Positions 16,781 to 24,074 of a DNA stretch of 64,000 nt are shown here, piece after piece. The notes beneath the pieces were generated by a model. The model was given only the letters and a program-made list of their open reading frames with translations, did no database searches and was not told the origin of the DNA. The stretch comes from Protaetiibacter sp. (GTDB taxonomy: Bacteria; Actinomycetota; Actinomycetes; Actinomycetales; Microbacteriaceae). The position numbers were made by a program, and so were the translations under genes. The DNA lies in NCBI GenBank assembly GCA_030150265.1, contig JASLGG010000021.1, forward strand, positions 12,397 through 76,396, given 5' to 3'. Each line of letters opens with the position of its first letter. Within the stretch, counting starts at the first letter, position 1.

Positions 16781-17691
16781 GGCAGCCCCCGCGTGGCGGG
16801 CGCCCGCTGCTGCACGTTCCCGCGAGCGAACTCGCCCGAAGCCGGTGCGGCGGGACGGTCCCGCCGGGCTCCGGCGCCGACGCTGCGATAGGCGCTGTAG
16901 ACGGTGCGGGTGATTTCCCGCTCCCCGAAGTCCGACTGCGCGGCCGTCACCATCGCGTCCAAGGCATCCGTGAGCGGCACCCCGCCCTCGGCCAACCGGC
17001 ACGAGGCCCAAAAGAGTTTGAGGTTGCGGTCGGTGGCCTGCCGGCCCAGCCACGTTGCCAGCCGCTCCGCGTCCTCCCGCCGCACCGGCCCGCCGAGGCG
17101 CGGCCGGGGCGCGGGCCGAGGATCGAGGAAGTCCCGCAGCCGGCCCGCATCTATCGGCCGGGCAGCACCGGCCGCGACCTGCTCGATCCGGTACGGGGTG
17201 CGCACGCCGTCGAGCCGCAGCAGCGAGGGCGGGGCGATGATGTAGCCGCCGCCCCCGCGACAGTCGATGCCGACCTTCCCGGCCTGCCAGCATCGTTGCG
17301 CCTGGTGCGGGTCGGCGGGGAAGTAGGCGTGCTGGCCGCCGGTCGGCGTGCGCACGACCGCCAACGGCTCGGGGATCAGCCCGGCCCGCGCCGCCCGCGC
17401 ATAGGCGGCATACCCGTTGACGCCGTGCACATCCACGTCGATCACGACCAGCCCCGAGACGGCGCCGGTCGGGATGCCGATGTTCGCGGTCGGCCGCGAC
17501 CGCCACCACCCCTCAACCCGGGCCAGGTCGACGCTGGCCTCATGGAACCCGCGCTCCGGGATCGGCCGCTTCCCGGCCGGCGCGCAAGGGAACACCGGCA
17601 CCCCGGCTCGCGCCAGCTCACGCGCCGCGACCGGCAACGGCGCCCCGTCGAGCTGACCGAAAACAGCGGCAGCCGTGGCGGGGGCGACCAT
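16777..17691 (-). CDS. Bifunctional DNA primase/polymerase (prim-pol domain)
   Basis: 304 residues. The N-terminal prim-pol domain runs from about 15 to 190, with VPVFPCAPAGKRPIPERGF, NIGIPTGAVSGLVVIDVDVHG (the catalytic acidic triad region) and VGIDCRGGGGYIIAPPS, in the order seen in the family. No helicase domain follows; the C-terminal ~100 residues are a helical region. These enzymes synthesise primers and extend them, here presumably to replicate the excised or transferred single strand. ATG at 17691, coupled to the ArdC gene by overlap. Confidence 0.9.
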   Translation of the reverse strand: MVAPATAAAVFGQLDGAPLPVAARELARAGVPVFPCAPAGKRPIPERGFHEASVDLARVEGWWRSRPTANIGIPTGAVSGLVVIDVDVHGVNGYAAYARAARAGLIPEPLAVVRTPTGGQHAYFPADPHQAQRCWQAGKVGIDCRGGGGYIIAPPSLLRLDGVRTPYRIEQVAAGAARPIDAGRLRDFLDPRPAPRPRLGGPVRREDAERLATWLGRQATDRNLKLFWASCRLAEGGVPLTDALDAMVTAAQSDFGEREITRTVYSAYRSVGAGARRDRPAAPASGEFARGNVQQRAPATRGLP

Positions 17692-18788
17692 CACAGCCTC
17701 CGTCCCGACCCGACCGGAGCCGCCGGCGTCTCCCGTTCCGGCAGCGGCTCGACCCGGCGCGCGGCCTGCTCTGGCGTCTCCTGAGACGGCGACGTGCGCT
17801 CCGGGCCACCGGCACGCAGGGACAACGGGTTGCCGTTGCCGAGCTGGGCGGTGTCGAGCTTGTCGAGAACGTCGAATGCGGTGCTGCGCACCTGCTCGCC
17901 CGTAGCGCGCACGACCGCCACGGGGTCTTTCCCATCCACGTTGGCCGCCCATCCGGCGACATACGGAATCGTGTATTCGCTGGTGTCCATGCCGTGCGCG
18001 GCGGCGATCATCAGCGCGACAGACTCGGCCCGTACCTCGCTGATTCCTCGATGCTCGCGGGCGTCGTCTCGCTGGTTCGGGCGATCCAGCCGAACATGCG
18101 CCAGCTCGTGCGCGAGGGTCTTGACCTGCGCGGCCGGGTCCATATCCGCGCAGACCATCACCTGGCGGGTCTCGAAATCCGTGCAGCCGTTCGCGCCCCG
18201 CTCGATGCGGTCGCGCGGCATCCGCAGCACCTCGAACCCCAGCGACTCCGCCTGCTCGGTCAGGCCCTCCCACAGCCCAGCGGGGGCTTCGCCTTCAAGC
18301 AGCCTCGGACGTGGCAGCTCGGGAAGCGGGTCTCCGTGCGTTCGGGACACGTCCCACACATAGGCCGGCACGACGCTGACGATCCGCCTGCGCACGACCT
18401 CGCCCGGCCGCGGCTTCTCCCACTTCCCCAGCCGTCGCCACGACGTCGGATCGCGCGGAGTCGCCGATGCGAACCTCGCCTTGACCGGACCGCGAATCCG
18501 ATAGCCGCCATCCTTCTCCGGCCAGCGACCCATCTTCCGCCAATCGTTGTACCCGGCAACCCACGTCGGCGTCGGCGTCGGCACCCGGCCCTGCTCATAG
18601 GCTTCCAAGTGCTGCGCCCAAATCAGCAGCGTGTTGTTGAACGAGCGCGTGCGGAACCTCGCCGCGAACTCGATCGCACGCCGCCAGTCATCCCCCGACA
18701 CCAGTTCCTCGACCGACTGCACGATGCGTTCTTCCAGCGCGTCGAGCGTCGCTTGCCGCGCCGCCTGCTTGTCCTCGTTCGCAGCCAT
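17691..18788 (-). CDS. ardC: ArdC-like antirestriction protein with metallopeptidase motif
   Basis: 365 residues. The N-terminal ~130 residues form an ArdC/DUF1738 ssDNA-binding-type domain (RFRTRSFNNTLLIWAQ, WVAGYNDWRKMGR). The second domain has KTLAHELAHVRLDRP (about 220-234), an HExxH-type zinc peptidase signature of ImmA/IrrE type. ArdC proteins protect incoming transferred DNA from restriction. GGAGG stands upstream of the ATG at 18788. It is the first gene of the minus-strand replication block and would be expressed early on entry into a new host, if regulation follows other ICEs. Confidence 0.88.
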   Translation of the reverse strand: MAANEDKQAARQATLDALEERIVQSVEELVSGDDWRRAIEFAARFRTRSFNNTLLIWAQHLEAYEQGRVPTPTPTWVAGYNDWRKMGRWPEKDGGYRIRGPVKARFASATPRDPTSWRRLGKWEKPRPGEVVRRRIVSVVPAYVWDVSRTHGDPLPELPRPRLLEGEAPAGLWEGLTEQAESLGFEVLRMPRDRIERGANGCTDFETRQVMVCADMDPAAQVKTLAHELAHVRLDRPNQRDDAREHRGISEVRAESVALMIAAAHGMDTSEYTIPYVAGWAANVDGKDPVAVVRATGEQVRSTAFDVLDKLDTAQLGNGNPLSLRAGGPERTSPSQETPEQAARRVEPLPERETPAAPVGSGRRL

Positions 18789-19008
18789 CGTCTGACCTCC
18801 CTCCGCCAGGGCCACTCCGAGAGGGAGCAACCGTGCGACCACGAGGTACGCCGGGAGGATCAGGAAGACGAGACGGACGACGGAACGATGCTTCGGACCG
18901 TCAGGCTCCGCGATGAACCCGACGAGTCCCTACCGGATTACAGGATCAGAGCGGGCGCGGCCGGTCTTCACGCCGATGCTGCGGTTTTCGCTGGGGCGGA
19001 TGCACGTT
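18789..19008. other. Intergenic segment with a weak unassigned reading frame
   Basis: Between the ardC start and the end of the AraC gene. On the plus strand an ATG at 18888 opens 59 codons (TVRLRDEPDESLPDYRIRAG near its start) ending at 19067 inside the antisense of araC. It has no clear ribosome site or promoter, so I do not call it a gene. The ardC promoter should lie in 18789-18890. It also marks the left junction of the SDR/MDR cargo block. Confidence 0.4.
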
Positions 19009-19980
19009 TCACCCGGTCGCTTGCGCCGCCCGCCTACGGCTCAGCGCGCGGTACTCGCTCGGCGTGACTCCCACGCTACGGCGGAACTGACGGGCAGCGA
19101 AGTCAGAATCACCCCAGCCGACTTCCCTAGCGATTGCGACGATCGGTGCGTTCGTGGTGCGCAGAAGTCCCGCCATGCGCTCGACGCGGAGCATCGTCAA
19201 GTACGCAATGGGAGACTTACCGTACGCTTCGATAAACACGCGACCGACCTGCGACTTCGACAGATGAAACTGCTCGGCAAGATCAGTCATCGACCAGTGG
19301 CGCGCAGGGTTCGCGCGCATCTGTTCGGCGATGTCGCGTGCTTCGGTGCGCAAAGGGGCGACGGGTCGACGCCGTGGCGAGGATGGGCAGTTCTTCGCAC
19401 GCTGCGTTGGCGAGGTACGGATGGATGACGTAGTGATGAAGGGTGCCACGACATGCGCGAGTGAAAACCAGAGAGCTTGCATCCGATAGAAGTTCTCCAC
19501 TGGTCGATGCTCAACGCTCAGCGCGACCAGTTCATCAAGCCACGGCGTCAACATTCCGACTCGTTCCATGCCAAGTCTGAGAACCTGCGCAGGCTCTGTG
19601 TAGATCGTGGCGGCGAAGTCATGGGCATCAAGACGGTCCGTCACCAGCCCGACATGTTGCCAATAGACCTGGTCGATTAGGTAATCAGCATCCACACAGA
19701 GTGTTGTAACCGTGATCCGTCCCTCTGGCTCGCCGCCGCACAGCACGTTGGAACTGAGGAGTATCACGTCGCCCACGGAGACGAACTTCTGGCCGAACTC
19801 GCAGAACAGACGAGCCGAGCCATCGCGAATTACGACCACCTTCACGAAGTCGAAGGCCTTCGGGTCGAGCGGTCGGCGGAATGAACTGCTCCGCGCGACG
19901 ATCGGTGAGAACGTGGTCGTTCTCCGATCGTCCGAACTGCGATCGACGCGGCCTCTCGGCATCTGACCGGTGTGACTCAC
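19009..19980 (-). CDS. AraC family transcriptional regulator
   Basis: 323 residues. An N-terminal cupin-like effector domain (about 30-200) is followed by a double HTH AraC domain (about 220-315): WSMTDLAEQFHLSKSQVGRVF, then VERMAGLLRTTNAPIVAIAR and DSDFAARQFRRSVGVTPSEYR. The GTG at 19980 overlaps the stop of the MDR oxidoreductase (GTGA), so it is the third gene of the SDR-MDR-AraC operon; an ATG at 19962 is an alternative start. It probably regulates this or a similar redox gene set together with the divergent TetR. Confidence 0.87.
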   Translation of the reverse strand: MSHTGQMPRGRVDRSSDDRRTTTFSPIVARSSSFRRPLDPKAFDFVKVVVIRDGSARLFCEFGQKFVSVGDVILLSSNVLCGGEPEGRITVTTLCVDADYLIDQVYWQHVGLVTDRLDAHDFAATIYTEPAQVLRLGMERVGMLTPWLDELVALSVEHRPVENFYRMQALWFSLAHVVAPFITTSSIRTSPTQRAKNCPSSPRRRPVAPLRTEARDIAEQMRANPARHWSMTDLAEQFHLSKSQVGRVFIEAYGKSPIAYLTMLRVERMAGLLRTTNAPIVAIAREVGWGDSDFAARQFRRSVGVTPSEYRALSRRRAAQATG

Positions 19981-20918
19981 TCGGTGACGGAGACGAGCTT
20001 GCCGCCCCGAGGGTTTCTATGAAGCTCAAGCTCCGTAAGAGCTGATACCGCGTCATCCAGAGGCACGGCACGGCCGATCGGCACTTGGACTGCTCCCTGT
20101 CCTGCAGCCCGAGCGACGGCACCGAGGTCAGCGGTGTGCGGTTGGGCGATCAGCACTCGGTACGGACCTGGTATAGCGCTCCGAGCGAACTTCGCGGGTG
20201 TGGGGTTGATGTCGATGAGATGCCCTGTGCGTTTGGTGAGCATTCTCGTCGCCGACTTCGGCAGTGTGCCCGCAGTGTCAAGGATGAGATCGAATTGGCC
20301 CGTCAGCGTCTCCGGATCGAAGTTGAATCCGACGATCGGGTGGACACCCAATGCGCGGGCATCTGCTACTGCGCTGGGGCGGCAGCTACCAGCGACCGAG
20401 GCTCCCAGCGACTGCGCGATCTGGACCGCAGTTCGTCCGACGCCGCCGAGACAGCCGTGAACAAACACAGACTGGCCGGCTTTCACCTCTCCTTCTCGGA
20501 CTAATGCCTGGAAGGCGGTGATTCCGACGGTGGGGAGAGCGGAGGCTTCCAAAAACGAGAGGTTCGTGGGCTTGCTCACAACGCCGTCTTCTTCCACGAC
20601 GACCACCTCTGCAAAGGATCCAGCCGTTTGCGGGCTTGCGCCTCCCAGCACTTCGTCTCCGACCCGTAGCCGGGTGACCGCACTCCCGACGGCTTCGACC
20701 ACGCCTGCGAAATCGGTGCCGAAGCCGCGGGGGAAGGCCCGGCCGGTCGCAGCTTGCATGACGCCGTCACGGATCTTCCAGTCCATCGGATTGGCTGAGG
20801 CGGCGTGGACTCGGACGAGTACCTCGTTGGGCCCAGGCGAACGAGGCTCGAATTCTTCCAGCCGCAGAACTTCAGGTCCGCCGTATTGGTGGTATTGGAT
20901 GCGCTTCATCGCAGTCAA
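19977..20918 (-). CDS. NADP-dependent medium-chain oxidoreductase (quinone reductase-like)
   Basis: 313 residues, the size of zinc-free MDR enzymes. YGGPEVLRLEEFEPRSPGPN and VRVHAASANPMDWKIRDGVM form the GroES-like N-terminus (1-125). The Rossmann region has VFVHGCLGGVGRTAVQIAQ (about 148-166, the GxGGVG-type NADP motif). No structural zinc cysteines are visible, which favours quinone oxidoreductase or enone reductase activity. It overlaps the SDR by 4 bp and the AraC gene by 4 bp. The exact substrate cannot be told; removal of reactive carbonyls or quinones is likely. Confidence 0.87.
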   Translation of the reverse strand: MTAMKRIQYHQYGGPEVLRLEEFEPRSPGPNEVLVRVHAASANPMDWKIRDGVMQAATGRAFPRGFGTDFAGVVEAVGSAVTRLRVGDEVLGGASPQTAGSFAEVVVVEEDGVVSKPTNLSFLEASALPTVGITAFQALVREGEVKAGQSVFVHGCLGGVGRTAVQIAQSLGASVAGSCRPSAVADARALGVHPIVGFNFDPETLTGQFDLILDTAGTLPKSATRMLTKRTGHLIDINPTPAKFARSAIPGPYRVLIAQPHTADLGAVARAAGQGAVQVPIGRAVPLDDAVSALTELELHRNPRGGKLVSVTE

Positions 20919-21844
20919 TCGCTGGTGTCGCCCGTTGCCTGATCGGTCATGACAGTCCCGGAGGTGAGAGGGAAGTGTGTGCTGGTGAGGCGTTCGGACA
21001 CTTCCCAGAGCCGACGGGCGACGGCAGGGTCCTTCGCTCCGGCCGATGGTTCTGTGACCGCAGCCGGCCCGCGAACCCCGCCGAGCCAGCTCGGGCCGAT
21101 GAAGCTGCCGCCCGGGACGTCACCGACGGCCGCCAGCAGCGTTGGTAGCGACCCGCCTTCTGGACCATGAGCGAGCACGGGCGTGCTGATTGCCGCCAGC
21201 GCATCGAGGAGCCGATTGCCACTCGTGATCCGGAAACCGGTGGATGCCCAGCCGGGGTGCGCAGAGGAAGCGATTACCGACGAACTCGCTGCGATCAGGC
21301 GGCGCTGCAACTCGAAGGTGAAAAGCAGATTCGCCAGCTTGGATTGACCGTAGGCGCCGAACGGCTCGTACTTCCGACGTTCCCACTGCAGGTCGTCGAA
21401 GTTGATCTGCGCGGAGCGGTGGGCGGTCGAGGAGATGGTCACGACCCGACTCGTGATCCGATCCAGCAGTAGGTTCGTCAACGCGAAGTGCCCGAGGTGG
21501 TTGATCCCGAGCTGGAGCTCGAAGCCGTCCGCGGTGTGCTGCAGCTTGTCGGTCATCGTGCCGGCATTGTTGATGAGCACGCTCACGGGACTATCAATGC
21601 CTGCGGCGAAGCTTTGGATCGAGGCGAGTGAAGCGAGATTCAGCGGACGGACATCCACTTCGCCGCTCATCGCGGCTGCTGCCGCGAGGCCCTTGTCTTG
21701 GTCTCTGACGGCGAGAATGAGTCGCGCCCCCTTTGCGGCAAGCGCGACTGCTGCGGCGCGGCCGATGCCGCTGCCCCCGCCGGTGACGATGATGGTGCGG
21801 CCGGTTTGATCCGGCACCTGTGAAGGCGAAGCGAGTGTAGGCAT
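20915..21844 (-). CDS. Short-chain dehydrogenase/reductase (retinol/protochlorophyllide-type)
   Basis: 309 residues. TIIVTGGGSGIGRAAAVALA (about 17-36) is the nucleotide-binding motif, LINNAGTMTDKLQHTADGFE the structural NAG motif, and YGQSKLANLLFTFELQRRL the YxxxK active site. The length and the NHLGHFALTNLLLD segment fit the long SDRs related to retinol dehydrogenases and WWOX. It heads a three-gene operon with an MDR oxidoreductase and an AraC regulator. The promoter positions point to a leaderless mRNA starting at the ATG (see 21842-21909). Confidence 0.88.
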   Translation of the reverse strand: MPTLASPSQVPDQTGRTIIVTGGGSGIGRAAAVALAAKGARLILAVRDQDKGLAAAAAMSGEVDVRPLNLASLASIQSFAAGIDSPVSVLINNAGTMTDKLQHTADGFELQLGINHLGHFALTNLLLDRITSRVVTISSTAHRSAQINFDDLQWERRKYEPFGAYGQSKLANLLFTFELQRRLIAASSSVIASSAHPGWASTGFRITSGNRLLDALAAISTPVLAHGPEGGSLPTLLAAVGDVPGGSFIGPSWLGGVRGPAAVTEPSAGAKDPAVARRLWEVSERLTSTHFPLTSGTVMTDQATGDTSD

Positions 21845-21909
21845 GGCCTCAATGTATCCAGTGGAAACAATCTTGTCAACGGATACATGATTGGTAGACT
21901 CTGTGCATG
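21842..21909. promoter_or_regulatory. Divergent leaderless promoters with a palindromic operator
   Basis: On the minus strand TTGACA (21874-21879) and TACATT (21851-21856) are separated by 17 bp, and the predicted start falls at the SDR ATG (21844). On the plus strand TTGTCA (21873-21878) and TAGACT (21895-21900) are 16 bp apart, and the predicted start falls at the tetR ATG (21907). A perfect 8-bp inverted repeat ATGTATCC / GGATACAT (21852-21859 and 21881-21888) overlaps both promoters and is the likely TetR operator. Confidence 0.75.
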
Positions 21910-22473
21910 ACGTCCGCTCGCCCCTACCATCACGGCAACCTTCGTCAGGCGGTACTAGATGAGGCCGCGACGGTCGTGCGGGACAGGGGGGTTGCCGACC
22001 TGTCGCTCCGCGAGGTAGCGGCGACCATCGGCGTCACCCACGCCGCGCCGCGCCGGTACTTCCCCGGCCGGCAGGAGCTTCTTGACGCTTTGGCCGTTGA
22101 GGGCTTCGCCCACCTCGGCGTCCGGTTGCGAGAAGCTACCGAGGCTCCCGACTACCCGAGACGACTTCGCGCGATCGCCCGGACGTATGTCGACTTCGCG
22201 GTCTCAGAGGCGAACATCCTTGAGTTGATGTTCGCCCACAAACACGGTACGAGCGGTGAAGCCGTCAGCAAGAGCGCCGAGGCCGCCTTCGCGCCGATAC
22301 TCCAAGTGTTCCGACGAGGCCAAGCCGAAGGGCTGCTCGCGGACCGGAGTGCAGAACAGCTCTCTCTGCTCTTCCTCGCCACTCTCCAGGGTCTTGCCGG
22401 CCTCATCAACTGCGGCGTGATCCCGATCGACCAGGTCGACCAACTTATAGATGAGGTCGTCAGGCAGACCTGA
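21907..22473 (+). CDS. TetR family transcriptional regulator
   Basis: 188 residues. The N-terminal HTH (about 8-55) reads YHHGNLRQAVLDEAATVVRD then LSLREVAATIGVTHAAPRRYF, standard for TetR. The C-terminal ligand domain (about 75-188) has the TetR_C_33-like pattern of small-molecule repressors. It is divergent from the SDR-MDR-AraC operon with only 62 bp between start codons and a palindrome in that gap, so autoregulation and repression of the redox operon are likely. No ribosome site precedes the ATG, in keeping with leaderless initiation. Confidence 0.9.
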   Translation: MTSARPYHHGNLRQAVLDEAATVVRDRGVADLSLREVAATIGVTHAAPRRYFPGRQELLDALAVEGFAHLGVRLREATEAPDYPRRLRAIARTYVDFAVSEANILELMFAHKHGTSGEAVSKSAEAAFAPILQVFRRGQAEGLLADRSAEQLSLLFLATLQGLAGLINCGVIPIDQVDQLIDEVVRQT

Positions 22474-22610
22474 CAACGAGAACGCAGCGTCCTGGGTTCG
22501 GGGCGACCATCCGTGGGGCGTCTCAAACGGCTATCCGATCCGTACGTCGTCGGTCAGGTGTGTGATGAGGCGTTGAGCCTGACGCAGAACTGTCCACGGG
22601 GCAGTGCTTG
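22474..22610. other. Gap between tetR and the methyltransferase pseudogene
   Basis: 137 bp at the right junction of the redox cargo block. I see no gene, clear hairpin terminator or direct repeat that would define the insertion boundary. Confidence 0.5.
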
Positions 22611-23812
22611 TCACCGCGCCCAGCGCAACGAGAATGAGGATAATTTCCCTTCTTCGGCAACCGGGCTCTGAACGGCTGGGGTCTCGGACGAACCAAGTTC
22701 AGTACCCACGGCTTCTCCCGCACTGACGCGGTAGAGAATCCTGAGCGCGTGGGCGGCTTGGGCTGGTACGACACCGTTGCCGAGGGCTGTGAGCTGTTCG
22801 GGCTGAGTCAGTCCGAGCTCAGGATTGGTGACCCAGCCGTCCGGTAGTCCCATGAGCCATTCCACGGTGCGAGGGGCGGGACGGTACTGCTCGTCGTCGC
22901 TCATGAGGGTGGGTGAGGGGGCTTCTCGTCCGGTGAGGTGCTCCCATCGTCGGATTGCCACGGCGTAGCGTCCCCAGCGTCGAAGAGCTGCCCGATCAGT
23001 GGCCATAGCAGCTCCAATTCCCGGGTCCGCCAGGCACCAGCCGGGCCGTTCAAGGCCAGGTCGATGACCTGATGGGACAGAGCGATTGTGCCACGGCGAG
23101 CGCGCACCCCGTCCAGGCTCTCCCCGCCGCGGGCGGCGTCGGAGGCCAGCGGGGTCCGGAACAGTGCGGCGCGCGAGGATGAAGATGCGAAAGCGGGCGT
23201 GGGGTGCTCCGATGTCGGAAGCGGGTAGGCCGACCCAGCGCGCGTCATACCCGAGGTCGGCCAGATCGCCGAGTACGGCTCCAAGAGCCCGTAGAGGTCG
23301 AGCTGGCCGGTTTCCCATATGCCACGGGTCGGATTCCACACCGCGAACGGCAGCGCCCTCGGCTTGGGTGACGGGCTCGGGGGTTGCGAGGATGGGGTTG
23401 CGTCCATCGTCCCTGTCTCCTTCTGGTGTCGGTCGGGTTGCGGCGGCCGAGAGCAGGCCTCCGGTTGCAGCACGTTGATCGCCTCGGCCATGCGCGCCGA
23501 CAAGCCCGAGCGGGTACCAGGATGCAGGCCGGCCATATGTCCCACGGTGGACACGTCCTGGCAGGGAAACCCGCCGCAGATCACATCGACGGGTTCGACC
23601 GTGTTCCAGTCGATCGTGGTGATGTCGCCCAGGTTCGGCATGCCCGGCCAGTGATGAGCGAACACCCGCGCCGGGGCCGGGCTGAACTCCGAGAACCACA
23701 TCGTCTCGCCGTCGAAGACCTCCTCGACGGCGAGGTCGAGTCCGCCATAGCCGGAGAACAGCGACCCGATCCGTAGGCGACGACCTTGGGCCTCGTCGTT
23801 CGACTGGCGCAT
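22611..23812 (-). pseudogene. C5-cytosine DNA methyltransferase, frame-disrupted and missing its ENV motif
   Basis: Starting at the ATG at 23812, motif I (GSLFSGYGGLDLA) and the PCQ catalytic loop (CGGFPCQDVSTVG) are normal. After ALQPE-like sequence at about 23470 (VLQPE) the expected VIENVRG motif VI is missing, and homologous sequence resumes in another frame: GLLSAAATRPTPEGD, then APHARFRIFILAR (motif VIII) and LTALGNGVVPAQAAH (motif X), ending at 22611. A short deletion with net frame change explains this. The original frame instead stays open to 22901 (303 residues) with an unrelated C-terminus. Loss of ENV should abolish methyl transfer. It overlaps the 43-residue gene upstream (TGATG). 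Confidence 0.8.
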
Positions 23813-23943
23813 CAGGACTCCGGCAGATCGATGATCCCCGGCCAGAGCTCGCTCGCGAGCTCGATGCCGGGCTGGTCACCTGCGAAGTGCTCGGCCCGCC
23901 TCCTGCGCGCTATTGACAACAAGTTCCGCCGAGCGACCGTCAT
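23812..23943 (-). CDS. Small hypothetical protein upstream of the methyltransferase
   Basis: A 43-residue frame: basic helix at the start (VARRNLLSIARRRRAEHF) then AGDQPGIELASELWPGIIDL. Its TGA overlaps the methyltransferase ATG (TGATG), a coupling that supports a real gene. It starts at the ATG at 23943, divergent from the relaxase gene. No function recognised; small accessory proteins ahead of ICE methyltransferases are common. Confidence 0.55.
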   Translation of the reverse strand: MTVARRNLLSIARRRRAEHFAGDQPGIELASELWPGIIDLPES

Positions 23944-24074
23944 GTTGTTCGCCGGCCTCGTCAGAGCGATCACACGTCTTTCAGACGAGGCGCGAGCCGT
24001 CCCGAGCCGCATCGGATGCGACCGGGCTCGCGTGCTCACCTGCCCTCCGAACGGCGACAGAAGGAGCAGCCCAC
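23944..24074. other. oriT: Candidate origin of transfer and divergent promoter region
   Basis: 131 bp between the divergent small gene and the MobF relaxase. It contains an 8-bp inverted repeat GCCTCGTC / GACGAGGC (23955-23962 and 23984-23991) with a smaller CGTCT-TTC-AGACG hairpin nested in it, and AGAAGGAG 8 nt before the relaxase GTG. MobF-type origins of transfer usually lie directly upstream of the relaxase and carry such repeats. There is no direct evidence for a nic site. Confidence 0.45.

Noticed and set aside
17994..19067. Long plus-strand open frame opposite ardC
   Set aside because: It is the GC-rich shadow of the intact minus-strand ardC gene, with Arg/His-rich composition and no domain; only its last part (18888-19067) lies outside and lacks a ribosome site.
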